Positions 56,142 through 64,000 of a stretch of DNA of 64,000 bases are shown one piece after another. The stretch is taken from positions 44,855 through 108,854 of the forward strand of contig JAHRVQ010000078.1 of NCBI GenBank assembly GCA_019090615.1. The letters run 5' to 3'. Below the pieces are notes generated by a model. The model was given only the letters and a program-made list of their open reading frames with translations. It did no database searches and was not told the origin of the DNA. Source of the DNA: Pseudomonadales bacterium (lineage in GTDB: Bacteria > Pseudomonadota > Gammaproteobacteria > Pseudomonadales > Azotimanducaceae). The position numbers were made by a program, and so were the translations under genes. Numbering within the stretch: position 1 is the first letter of the stretch; each line of letters starts with the position of its first letter.

Positions 56142-56414
56142 CTAATTAACAGCGTCTTTCAGGGCTTTACCGGCTTTAAATGCTGGCACCTTGGCAGCTT
56201 CAATTTGAATCTCTCCGCCAGTTTGAGGGTTTCGTCCTTTCCTCGCTGCACGTTCCCTAACACTAAAAGTACCAAAACCAACTAACACTACTGAATCACC
56301 TTCTTTTAAGGCATCTGTCACTGAATCGATCATAGCATCAAGTGCCCGACCAGCAGCCGCTTTGGTAATGTCAGCTGATCCTGCTATGTTTTCAATTAGT
56401 TCTTGTTTGTTCAC
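56142..56414 (-). CDS. hupB: DNA-binding protein HU-beta
   Basis: Nucleoid histone-like protein. The 90-residue product starts [21 protein letters not shown] and has [21 protein letters not shown], the DNA-embracing arm with the Arg-Asn-Pro tip, and [11 protein letters not shown] at the end. Length equals E. coli HupB. It lies between lon and ppiD, the standard place. It has its own promoter and terminator. Confidence 0.97.
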   Translation of the reverse strand: MNKQELIENIAGSADITKAAAGRALDAMIDSVTDALKEGDSVVLVGFGTFSVRERAARKGRNPQTGGEIQIEAAKVPAFKAGKALKDAVN

Positions 56415-56554
56415 TCGTCACCTCATTCCATAATTATTGATTTAATAATTCCGTTGGCTAAAAAACAATTTAGCCAGAAAAACGGTTCCTGCATACTACC
56501 TAAATAGAAGGCCCTTGAGCCGCGGCCCAAAATATCTTACTCAATCCTCAGATC

Positions 56555-56584
56555 CTTATACCAATAAGATAAAATTACTGTCAA
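56555..56584 (-). promoter_or_regulatory. Predicted sigma-70 promoter of hupB
   Basis: On the minus strand a perfect TTGACA (56584-56579) is followed after 18 nt by TATAAG (56560-56555). It lies about 140 nt before the hupB start, immediately after lon's stop. The match is strong; activity is inferred. Confidence 0.75.
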
Positions 56585-56594
56585 GCCAAAAGTC

Positions 56595-59006
56595 CTAATG
56601 TGCAGGGATTCTCTGGTCTGTACCACTTTCTTCTCCTGATTCCTGATCCTTGCCAGCCTCATTTGGCAACGGCTCAGGCACTCTTTGAAGTGCAATTTCC
56701 AACACCTCGTCAATCCATTTTACCGGCCGGATAACTAGATCACCTTTAATATTTTCTGGTATTTCTCTCAAGTCTCGCTTATTTTCATCTGGAATCAATA
56801 CTTCTTTAATGCCGCCTCTATGCGCAGCAAGCAATTTTTCTTTTAAACCACCAATAGGCAACACCTGACCACGCAGCGTTATTTCCCCTGTCATGGCGAC
56901 ATCAGCCCTGGCAGCGATACCTGTTAGTACAGAAACCAACGCTGTACACAAAGCTATTCCGGCTGATGGGCCGTCTTTGGGCGTAGCCCCTTCAGGCATG
57001 TGAATATGAAGATCATATTTCTCATGAAAGTCCTTCGCTATCCCCAGCACTGCAGCCCTGCTCCGCACAACCGTCATTGCTGCCTGGATGGACTCCTGCA
57101 TCACATCCCCCAGAGAACCAGTTTTAGTTGTAACACCCTTGCCTCTTACTGCAACTGCTTCAATAGATAAAAGCTCGCCACCAACACTTGTTACAGCAAG
57201 ACCTGTAACCTGTCCAATTTGGTCCAACTCTTCCGCTCTACCAAAGTTGAACTTCCTTACCCCAGAAAAATGCTCTAATTTTTCACTGTCTATCACCAGC
57301 TCCTCAACATCAACCTCCTCTATATCTTTTAGCGCACTCTCTTTAACAACTTTACGGCATAATTTGGCCACTTCTCTTTCTAAACCACGAACCCCTGCTT
57401 CACGGGTATAAAACCTGACCAGGTCTCGAATCGCATCATCGGCTATAGCCATTTCCTTATCACGAAGCCCGTTATTTTTGATCTGTTTGGGAATCAAATA
57501 CCGAGTAGCGATATTCAATTTTTCATCTTCGGTATACCCTGGAATCCGAATTATCTCCATTCTGTCAAGCAAAGGCGCCGGTATATTCATAGAGTTTGAG
57601 GTACAGATAAACATCACCTCAGAAAGGTCATAATCAACTTCCATATAATGATCATTAAAGGAATTATTTTGCTCTGGGTCTAAAACCTCCAAAAGTGCTG
57701 AAGCGGGATCGCCTCGGTGATCCTGGCCCATTTTATCAATTTCATCTAACAAAAATAATGGGTTTTTAACACCCACTTTTGATAATTTCTGAATAATTTT
57801 GCCTGGCATTGAACCAATATAGGTGCGCCTATGGCCCCTTATCTCAGCCTCATCTCGTACTCCACCCACTGCCATTCTGATGAACTTCCGATTAGTTGCT
57901 CTTGCAATAGATTCGCCTAATGATGTTTTACCCACACCAGGAGGCCCAACCAGACACAAGACAGGTCCCTTCATTTTTTTCACACGCTTTTGTACCGCAA
58001 GATATTCAAGAATGCGGTCTTTAACTTCTAACAATCCATAGTGATCCTGTTCAAGAACCTTTTCCGCCTCAACTATGTCGGTACGAACCTTCGACCTTTT
58101 CTTCCACGGTGTACCTAACATCCAGTCGATATAACTTCGTACCACTGTCGCCTCTGCAGACATCGGTGACATCATTTTCAGCTTATTGATTTCAGCTGTA
58201 GTCTTATCTTTTGCTTCCTTAGGCATACCAGAAGATTCCATTCTTTTTTTCAAATCTTCTATTTCATTGGGTACATCATCCAGGTCCCCCAGTTCTTTTT
58301 CGATAGCCTTCATCTGCTCATTGAGGTAGTACTCGCGCTGACTCTTTTCCATTTGTTTTTTAACGCGACCACGAATTCGTTTTTCAACATTAAACAGATC
58401 GATTTCACTTTCTAACAGTTTCATCATATGTTCGATGCGTTCATCTAAACTAGTCATTTCCAGAATCTGCTGTTTTTCTTCCAGCTTCAAGTTCATCTGC
58501 GCAGATATGGTATCCACCAGTCGACTTGGTTCATCTACACTAGCCAGCGATGTCATGACCTCTGGTGGGACTTTCTTACTCAACTGTACATACTGATCAA
58601 ATGCGGACATCAGTGAACGGACCAATGCTTCAGCCTCACTGGCACTAACCTGTTCTTCATCAACAATAGAAACATCACCTACAAAAAAATCACCCTGTTC
58701 AGACACACCAGTTATCTCTGCGCGGCTTCCGCCTTCCACAAGAATTTTTACGGTTTTATCTGGTAGCCGAATTAGCTGTAATATAGTTGCTATAGTGCCA
58801 AAGCTATAAAGATCATCCGTACCTGGCTCTTCCTTCTCAGGATCACGTTTGGCCACCAGCAAAACCTTTTTTTCTTTATCGTTTTTCTGCGCATAATCCA
58901 GCGCTCGAATCGATTTTTCTGTGCCGATAAACAACGGTTGAACACCATGAGGATAAACAACCATATCTCGTAGAGTGACTATTGGAACATTGGTTAGGCT
59001 CGACAT
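56595..59006 (-). CDS. lon: ATP-dependent protease Lon
   Basis: Cytoplasmic AAA+ serine protease for damaged and regulatory proteins. The 803-residue product has the N-terminal substrate domain, a coiled-coil part, Walker [16 protein letters not shown], the sensor region and the protease domain. The latter holds the catalytic serine in [11 protein letters not shown] and the lysine in [15 protein letters not shown]. The C-terminal tail after [12 protein letters not shown] is polar and longer than in E. coli (784). It lies between clpX and hupB, as in E. coli. No sigma-32 promoter could be confirmed in the 302-bp spacer. Confidence 0.98.
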   Translation of the reverse strand: MSSLTNVPIVTLRDMVVYPHGVQPLFIGTEKSIRALDYAQKNDKEKKVLLVAKRDPEKEEPGTDDLYSFGTIATILQLIRLPDKTVKILVEGGSRAEITGVSEQGDFFVGDVSIVDEEQVSASEAEALVRSLMSAFDQYVQLSKKVPPEVMTSLASVDEPSRLVDTISAQMNLKLEEKQQILEMTSLDERIEHMMKLLESEIDLFNVEKRIRGRVKKQMEKSQREYYLNEQMKAIEKELGDLDDVPNEIEDLKKRMESSGMPKEAKDKTTAEINKLKMMSPMSAEATVVRSYIDWMLGTPWKKRSKVRTDIVEAEKVLEQDHYGLLEVKDRILEYLAVQKRVKKMKGPVLCLVGPPGVGKTSLGESIARATNRKFIRMAVGGVRDEAEIRGHRRTYIGSMPGKIIQKLSKVGVKNPLFLLDEIDKMGQDHRGDPASALLEVLDPEQNNSFNDHYMEVDYDLSEVMFICTSNSMNIPAPLLDRMEIIRIPGYTEDEKLNIATRYLIPKQIKNNGLRDKEMAIADDAIRDLVRFYTREAGVRGLEREVAKLCRKVVKESALKDIEEVDVEELVIDSEKLEHFSGVRKFNFGRAEELDQIGQVTGLAVTSVGGELLSIEAVAVRGKGVTTKTGSLGDVMQESIQAAMTVVRSRAAVLGIAKDFHEKYDLHIHMPEGATPKDGPSAGIALCTALVSVLTGIAARADVAMTGEITLRGQVLPIGGLKEKLLAAHRGGIKEVLIPDENKRDLREIPENIKGDLVIRPVKWIDEVLEIALQRVPEPLPNEAGKDQESGEESGTDQRIPAH

Positions 59007-59247
59007 AAATACTCCTGGTTCTGGTGAACCAAATTATTACTTCTAGTTATTTCTTCTGCTCAGTGTGCATAGCCAGTGATGAAATGCCGCTCTTTAAGGC
59101 AACAAAAGGAAACGGACCGAAAAGCCGTTTTTTGATACCTATTTTTAACAACATATTTTTGGCCAGCCTATTCCACATCCCAGGCTACATACTGGGGTAT
59201 TCCCTTTAGTTTACGCAGTAATACTAAATATTAGCTATCATACAAAG

Positions 59248-59269
59248 AAAAAGGGGCCACTTGGGCCCC
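59248..59269 (-). terminator. Terminator of clpX
   Basis: On the minus strand, GGGGCC and GGCCCC form a 6-bp GC stem with a 5-nt loop, directly followed by five T. It lies 40 nt downstream of the clpX stop and upstream of lon. Confidence 0.85.
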
Positions 59270-59308
59270 ATTTAACACTATTCATCCGAAAGTAGAATTC
59301 ATTTGCAT

Positions 59309-60586
59309 TTATTCCGGCGCGGCTTTTGCCTGATCAGTATTTTCATAAATCAACAAAGGGTCCGTAACGCCATTTATAACATTCTCATCAATGACAACTT
59401 TCGAAACACCATCCTGGTCAGGTATATCGTACATAATATCGGTCAGCACCGATTCCAGAATAGATCTAAGTCCTCGAGCACCCGTTTTTCTGGCCATGGC
59501 CTTGGCTGCTATAGCCGCTAACGCCTCTTCACGAAAATCTAATTCAACATCTTCCATTTCGAACAATTTTGCGTACTGTTTCGTGTAGGCATTTTTTGGT
59601 TCCTGTAAAATGCGAATCAGTGCATCACGATCTAATTCATCCAGCGTGGCAATAACTGGCAAACGGCCCACAAACTCTGGTATAAGCCCGTAACGCACCA
59701 GGTCTTCAGGTTCGACACTGCGCAGCGTATCTCCCAGGGTCTTTTTGTTCTTCTCCGTTTCTACGGTAGCACCAAAGCCAATCCCACTTTTTGAAGAACG
59801 ATCCAGAATCACCTTGTCCAGACCAGCAAATGCACCACCACATATAAACAGGATATTCGACGTATCGACTTGCAAAAACTCCTGCTGAGGATGCTTGCGA
59901 CCACCCTGCGGCGGTACAGAAGCGACTGTTCCTTCGATAAGTTTCAGCAGTGCCTGCTGCACACCTTCACCAGAGACATCCCGTGTAATAGATGGGTTAT
60001 CAGACTTCCTGGATATTTTGTCAATCTCATCAATATACACGATGCCAACCTGCGCCTTATCAACGTCGTAATCACATTTCTGCAATAACTTCTGGATAAT
60101 ATTTTCGACATCTTCACCCACATAACCTGCTTCGGTTAGAGTGGTTGCGTCTGCAATGGTAAATGGTACATCAAGCAATCGGGCCAGAGTTTCAGCCAAT
60201 AGAGTCTTACCGACACCCGTTGGCCCTACCAGCAAAATATTACTTTTCTGAAGTTCTACTTCGCCCTTTTTCCCAGAATAATTGAGTCGTTTATAATGAT
60301 TATAAACAGCTACTGATAAGACCTTTTTGGCAGACTGTTGACCAATGACATATTCATCAAGAATTTCCTTGATCTCACGCGGCGTGGGCAACTTCTTTTT
60401 TTCGCCGTCATCTGAACTCTCCTGTAATTCTTCACGAATGATATCGTTACAAAGTTCAACACACTCATCACAGACATAAACAGAAGGGCCAGCGATTAAT
60501 TTTCGAACTTCATGCTGGCTTTTTCCACAAAAATTGCAATGTAGCAATTTACCATCGCCATTATCGCCGTCATGTTCGTCGGACAT
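59309..60586 (-). CDS. clpX: ATP-dependent Clp protease ATPase subunit ClpX
   Basis: AAA+ unfoldase that feeds proteins, such as ssrA-tagged ones, to ClpP. The 425-residue product has an N-terminal zinc finger (CNFCGKS ... CDECVELC), Walker [16 protein letters not shown], and [10 protein letters not shown]. The pore loop GYVGED and the ClpP-binding IGF loop (KSGIGFGA) are present. Length matches E. coli (424). It is followed by a terminator and preceded by clpP across 324 bp, so the clpP-clpX spacing is wider than usual. Confidence 0.98.
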   Translation of the reverse strand: MSDEHDGDNGDGKLLHCNFCGKSQHEVRKLIAGPSVYVCDECVELCNDIIREELQESSDDGEKKKLPTPREIKEILDEYVIGQQSAKKVLSVAVYNHYKRLNYSGKKGEVELQKSNILLVGPTGVGKTLLAETLARLLDVPFTIADATTLTEAGYVGEDVENIIQKLLQKCDYDVDKAQVGIVYIDEIDKISRKSDNPSITRDVSGEGVQQALLKLIEGTVASVPPQGGRKHPQQEFLQVDTSNILFICGGAFAGLDKVILDRSSKSGIGFGATVETEKNKKTLGDTLRSVEPEDLVRYGLIPEFVGRLPVIATLDELDRDALIRILQEPKNAYTKQYAKLFEMEDVELDFREEALAAIAAKAMARKTGARGLRSILESVLTDIMYDIPDQDGVSKVVIDENVINGVTDPLLIYENTDQAKAAPE

Positions 60587-60910
60587 TACACCACCTCTTT
60601 CATACTTAAACTCAATTTACTCGGAAACTGCGATTTTCAAACACAATTCTGAATGCAGCTGTTCAACCTGCCCTGGTACCTACGTTTACTCCATTCATTC
60701 AGTTAACTACCACACTTACTAGTACAGCGAACAATTCAGTGCTCATATCTACGTTCACTAACTAACCGAATATTATCTAAAAGCTAACCAAATGAGAATA
60801 CGAAAATTAATACAACTTCGCACAATCTACAACCTCTGATCGAATCGCTTCAGTAATTTAGCGTCGATCTTTAACAGGCTATATTCTTATCCTGCTCTTC
60901 TACAAATGAA
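60587..60910. other. Spacer between clpP and clpX
   Basis: 324 bp without a gene in any frame. A/T-rich; no terminator or clear promoter was recognised. In E. coli the corresponding spacer is about 125 bp, so clpX may have a promoter of its own here. Confidence 0.4.
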
Positions 60911-61558
60911 CTACACTGACTGAAGTGTTTTTGCTCTAGGTTCCTTCACTACATCAACCATACCATATGCCTGAGCTTCTTTAGCTGTCATAAAATTATC
61001 CCGTTCGGTGTCGGCGGCTATTTTTTCCACCGTAGAGCCACAGTGATGAGCCAATATTTCATTTAACCGCGTACGCAAATATAATATTTCCTTTGCCTGA
61101 ATTTCTATATCAGATGCCTGGCCCTGAGAACCGCCACTTGGCTGATGTATCATCACGCGAGCATTAGGCAGGCAAAAACGTTTACCTTCTGCACCTCCCG
61201 CCAGTAAAAATGCACCCATACTGGCAGCCTGGCCTATGCACATGGTGGATACATCACAATTAATAAATTGCATCGTATCGTATATTGCTAGCCCTGCTGT
61301 CACAGATCCGCCAGGCGAGTTGATATATAAACTAATATCCTTATCAGGATTTTCAGACTCAGCAAATAACATTTGAGCAACTACCAAATTGGCGATTGCA
61401 TCATCAATCGGCCCGACAATAAAAATAATCCGATCTTTCAAAAGCCGTGAAAATATATCGTAGGAGCGTTCCCCTCTTGCGGTTTGCTCAACTACCATTG
61501 GCACAAGTCCCAACCCTTGCGGACTGGGTAGTATTCGATCACCTGTTCTGTCGCTCAT
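60911..61558 (-). CDS. clpP: ATP-dependent Clp protease proteolytic subunit ClpP
   Basis: Serine protease that forms the tetradecameric chamber of ClpXP. The 215-residue product has [21 protein letters not shown] near the start, the catalytic serine in [15 protein letters not shown], the histidine in [10 protein letters not shown] and the aspartate in [12 protein letters not shown]. Length matches E. coli (207 with propeptide). It lies 847 bp after tig and 324 bp before clpX, on the same strand. Confidence 0.98.
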   Translation of the reverse strand: MSDRTGDRILPSPQGLGLVPMVVEQTARGERSYDIFSRLLKDRIIFIVGPIDDAIANLVVAQMLFAESENPDKDISLYINSPGGSVTAGLAIYDTMQFINCDVSTMCIGQAASMGAFLLAGGAEGKRFCLPNARVMIHQPSGGSQGQASDIEIQAKEILYLRTRLNEILAHHCGSTVEKIAADTERDNFMTAKEAQAYGMVDVVKEPRAKTLQSV

Positions 61559-61710
61559 TAACTCTTCCCTTTCAGACTAAAATATGGCTTTCAGTATATT
61601 TCTTCAACTTACGTATCTTAGCTGGCCTCGGTTAGTTTTTCAGATGAATAGCTTCCATTTTCATCAAAAATCTCCGCTCGACTGTTTATACGGTTCTTAT
61701 ACCGTCACAC

Positions 61711-61742
61711 TATTCAAGCTACGGCCTATTCTAGCTACAGCC
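61711..61742. repeat. Imperfect tandem duplication, 16-bp unit x2
   Basis: TATTCAAGCTACGGCC at 61711 is followed directly by TATTCTAGCTACAGCC at 61727, with two differences. Confidence 0.6.
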
Positions 61743-62251
61743 TAATTAAAACCAAAACGCCAAACCTCAACAAGACACAATACATTCTGCTCTCACTAAT
61801 ATTGCGTCATTTAAGCAAAAGTTCAATGCTTGATTACGACTATATTTTTAAACCAGACAGGTTGAGCCCCACTTTAGCAGCGAGACTCTCGAAATATGAG
61901 GTTTATGCCTATAAAAGATCCATAAAAGGACAACCCGAGGGACAAACGGTATTCATAATGCTACGAAACAACCGCTAGCCTGAGCCAAACCATATCCAGG
62001 AGCGAGTTTTAAATAGGGCGGAGTATTTGATTAGGCGGCAATCTGAGTCAAATACCGTAAAATCAAAGGCGGGAAAATCGCAGATATACCAAAAATGCCC
62101 ATTTTTAGGGCTAAGCTTCTTGATAACGCTTAATCGTCGCATCGACAAAAATAGACATTAGTCAGAATTTTGTTAACAGTTCCTTTTTTTGAAAAGTAAC
62201 CGTTTTACGTTAGCTTTAGTGTTATTTGTATTAGATTTAGCGCTAATAACG

Positions 62252-62300
62252 CAACAGCAAACCGTCAGAAGGTAATTGAGCTTATGACGGTTTGCTGTTG
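62252..62300. other. Perfect 16-bp inverted repeat downstream of tig
   Basis: CAACAGCAAACCGTCA at 62252-62267 pairs without mismatch with TGACGGTTTGCTGTTG at 62285-62300, around a 17-nt loop. No T-run follows on either strand, so it is not a standard Rho-independent terminator. It may be an mRNA 3'-end stabiliser, a Rho-associated element or a DNA-level site. Confidence 0.7.
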
Positions 62301-62347
62301 ATGACTCTATACAGTTGATGACTCTATACAGTTGATGACTCTATACA
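62297..62347. repeat. Tandem repeat, 17-bp unit x3
   Basis: GTTGATGACTCTATACA is repeated exactly at 62297, 62314 and 62331, with a partial fourth copy (GTTGACTC) at 62348. The first copy overlaps the right arm of the inverted repeat. Confidence 0.93.
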
Positions 62348-62405
62348 GTTGACTCAGGTACAATTTATCGTCGTGAGTATAGTAAAGGCTAACTCATATT
62401 AGCGA

Positions 62406-63797
62406 CTAAGAGCTTTCGCCCTCACCAGGCACTGGATCCGCACTTGCGTCTCCGTCCTCAATAGTATCTTCAGTAGTATCTTCGACTTCAGGCAGGGGCT
62501 GTGGCAGAGGTTTAATCGCATCGTCGTACCCTTGCGTTATGTCCTCTACATTCGCGGCAGCCAGGATTGTATCAACCACCTGATCTTCCAGCACCAGATT
62601 TTGAACCTGAACTAATTGCTGCTCGTTGCCATAATAGTAATTAATGACCTGTTCAGGCTCGTCGTATGAACTGGCCAGGTTCTCGATCATTTCCTTGACC
62701 TTATCATCATCTACCTTGAGTTCATGCTGCTCAATAATGGCACTCAGCAGCAACCCCAATGAAACACGTTTTTCAGCTTGCGCGGTAAACATCTCAGCCG
62801 GCAGCATCGATGGATCAATATTAGCACCACCAAATTGTTGTACTGCCTCATTACGTAAGCGGTCTATCTCCTGACTAATCAATGATTTTGGTAAATCAAG
62901 TATATTTTCTGCAACCAGGCCATCCATAATCTGGCTCTTGACTTTGTTTTTTACAACAGACTGAAGTTCCTTTCGCATATTTGATGTAACTTCTGTGCGG
63001 AAGGCATCAATACCGCCTTCTTTCACACCAAACTTTTCGAAAAACTCGTCGTTTAATTCTGGTTTCACTGACTCTGAAATAGAATTAACCTTAATTTTAA
63101 AAACTGCTGCTTTACCCGCTAGCTCTTCACTCTGATACTCTTCAGGAAAGGTGACATTGATCTCTCGGGTCTCGTTTTTGGCAGCCCCTTCGATACCCGT
63201 TTCAAATCCAGGCACCATTTTACCAGCGCCCAACACCAGGTCTTCACCCTCTGCTGTGCCACCGTCAAAAACCTCACCATCGACAAGACCTTCATAATCC
63301 ATGTTGACCTGATCGCCTTCTACACAAGGCCGCTCTACTTCTTTAAATTCTGCACCTTGATCGCGTAATGTGTCGATCATCTTTTCAACATCAACCGGCG
63401 TTACTTCAGATACTGGCCGTTCGATCGTAATATTTGAAAAGTTCAAAGCGGGTACTTCAGGAAAAACCTCAAAAACTGCTGTGAATTCGAGGTCTTTGCC
63501 AGCTTCAAGGCTAACATCCTCAATTTGTGGCATACCAGCAGGCGACACAGCTTCAGTTCTGACGGCTTCTGCAAAAGAATTTTGCATAATCTCCGAACTA
63601 ACTTCTTGACGAATACCTTCACCAAACCGGCGTTTAACCTCTCGCATAGGCACTTTGCCCGGCCGAAAGCCTTTAAGCTGAACCTTGCCCGCGGTTTCCT
63701 TAAGTTTCGCATTAACCTGATTTTCCAACATTTCGGAAGGTACGCTAATACGCATACGCCGTTCCAGACCGGAAGTGGTTTCTAGGGTTACTTGCAT
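62406..63797 (-). CDS. tig: Trigger factor (ribosome-associated chaperone and prolyl isomerase)
   Basis: Binds nascent chains at the ribosome exit. From ATG 63797 the product is 463 residues. The N-terminal ribosome-binding domain has the GFRPGKVPM signature at about residue 44. The FKBP-type domain (about 150-245) has DQVNMDYEGLVDGEVFDGG, and the C-terminal chaperone arms follow. A low-complexity acidic tail of about 30 residues (EDTTEDTIEDG and on) makes it longer than E. coli (432). A seven-codon longer frame has no support. A tRNA-Leu gene lies 115 bp upstream on the same strand. Confidence 0.97.
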   Translation of the reverse strand: MQVTLETTSGLERRMRISVPSEMLENQVNAKLKETAGKVQLKGFRPGKVPMREVKRRFGEGIRQEVSSEIMQNSFAEAVRTEAVSPAGMPQIEDVSLEAGKDLEFTAVFEVFPEVPALNFSNITIERPVSEVTPVDVEKMIDTLRDQGAEFKEVERPCVEGDQVNMDYEGLVDGEVFDGGTAEGEDLVLGAGKMVPGFETGIEGAAKNETREINVTFPEEYQSEELAGKAAVFKIKVNSISESVKPELNDEFFEKFGVKEGGIDAFRTEVTSNMRKELQSVVKNKVKSQIMDGLVAENILDLPKSLISQEIDRLRNEAVQQFGGANIDPSMLPAEMFTAQAEKRVSLGLLLSAIIEQHELKVDDDKVKEMIENLASSYDEPEQVINYYYGNEQQLVQVQNLVLEDQVVDTILAAANVEDITQGYDDAIKPLPQPLPEVEDTTEDTIEDGDASADPVPGEGESS

Positions 63798-63912
63798 CGA
63801 TCGATACCTATTGTCCAATATTTAACAATTTTTTTGCAGCAGTACGGGTTATCTGTGTACTCGTTGCCTGTGATAGGTCAGGCGCCAGTATTGCCCAACC
63901 TATATTCTGATA

Positions 63913-63997
<85 letters not shown>

Positions 63998-64000
63998 ATA

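Larger units (their letters stand above)
61559..62405. other. Long spacer between tig and clpP
   Basis: 847 bp with no gene of 60 codons or more in any frame. It contains a 16-bp tandem duplication at 61711-61742 (TATTCAAGCTACGGCC-type), a perfect 16-bp inverted repeat at 62252-62300 and a 17-bp tandem repeat at 62297-62347. In E. coli tig and clpP are only about 250 bp apart. The clpP promoter must lie here; I could not identify heat-shock elements with confidence. Confidence 0.5.

Noticed and set aside
61559..62405. Sigma-32 heat-shock promoter for clpP
   Set aside because: I found no pair of elements close enough to CTTGAAA and CCCCATNT with proper spacing to report.

Overview
The window reads as a chromosomal segment of a free-living, probably marine gammaproteobacterium related to the Pseudomonas / Cellvibrionales side of the class. 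The evidence is gene content and gene order: yceD-rpmF-plsX-fabD without fabH, rne next to murB, kdsB-trm112-lpxK-msbA-exbD-exbB, comEC with a DUF2062 gene and lolCDE, sthA near nqrM-apbE, mltD and dnaQ, and tRNA-Leu-tig-clpP-clpX-lon-hupB-ppiD. No phage, insertion sequence, integrase or CRISPR array was seen. The left end cuts fabD, and the right end carries a complete tRNA-Leu on the minus strand.

Layout. 0-4.4 kb: fatty acid/phospholipid and ribosome-maturation genes (fabD, plsX, rpmF, yceD, maf, rluC). 4.4-8.1 kb: rne with its own promoter and a leader of about 0.67 kb. 8-15.3 kb: cell wall, KDO and lipid A genes (murB, kdsB, trm112, a fused msbA-lpxK, exbD, exbB). 15.5-31.9 kb: a block of unrelated functions lying between exbB and comEC, which are neighbours in Pseudomonas. 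It holds a CoA-transferase/MaoC hydratase pair resembling mesaconyl-CoA enzymes, a giant chemoreceptor with ten HAMP-like units, two cation diffusion facilitators, an FAD oxidoreductase, a small gene behind two LexA boxes, clpB, greB-hisC and tesB. 32-38.4 kb: comEC, DUF2062 and lolCDE. 38.5-43.6 kb: small unknown genes, sthA, an HDOD protein, nqrM, apbE and a thioesterase. 44.4-49.6 kb: a plus-strand cluster of a D-cysteine desulfhydrase-like enzyme, a SPOR lipoprotein, selA and selB. 49.6-54.1 kb: nudC, dnaQ, a methyltransferase and mltD. 54.1-64 kb: the proteostasis cluster ppiD-hupB-lon-clpX-clpP-tig plus tRNA-Leu.

How the genes work together. The lipid A kinase and flippase are one polypeptide here, beside KdsB and upstream of LolCDE, so much of envelope assembly is encoded close together. 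ClpB, Lon, ClpXP, trigger factor and PpiD form the protein-quality-control set. NqrM and ApbE serve Na+-NQR maturation, although the nqr structural genes are outside the window. SelA and SelB show that the organism makes selenoproteins.

Most notable: (1) the in-frame MsbA-LpxK fusion; (2) an unrecognised small protein gene behind tandem SOS boxes at the clpB 3' end; (3) the chemoreceptor with five exact 273-bp units (ten HAMP-like modules); (4) many short tandem duplications (9-17 bp units) in intergenic spacers; (5) a mesaconyl-CoA-type enzyme pair. Many genes start with GTG or TTG, and several starts below were chosen from ribosome-binding sites. Everything was read by eye; no database search was run.
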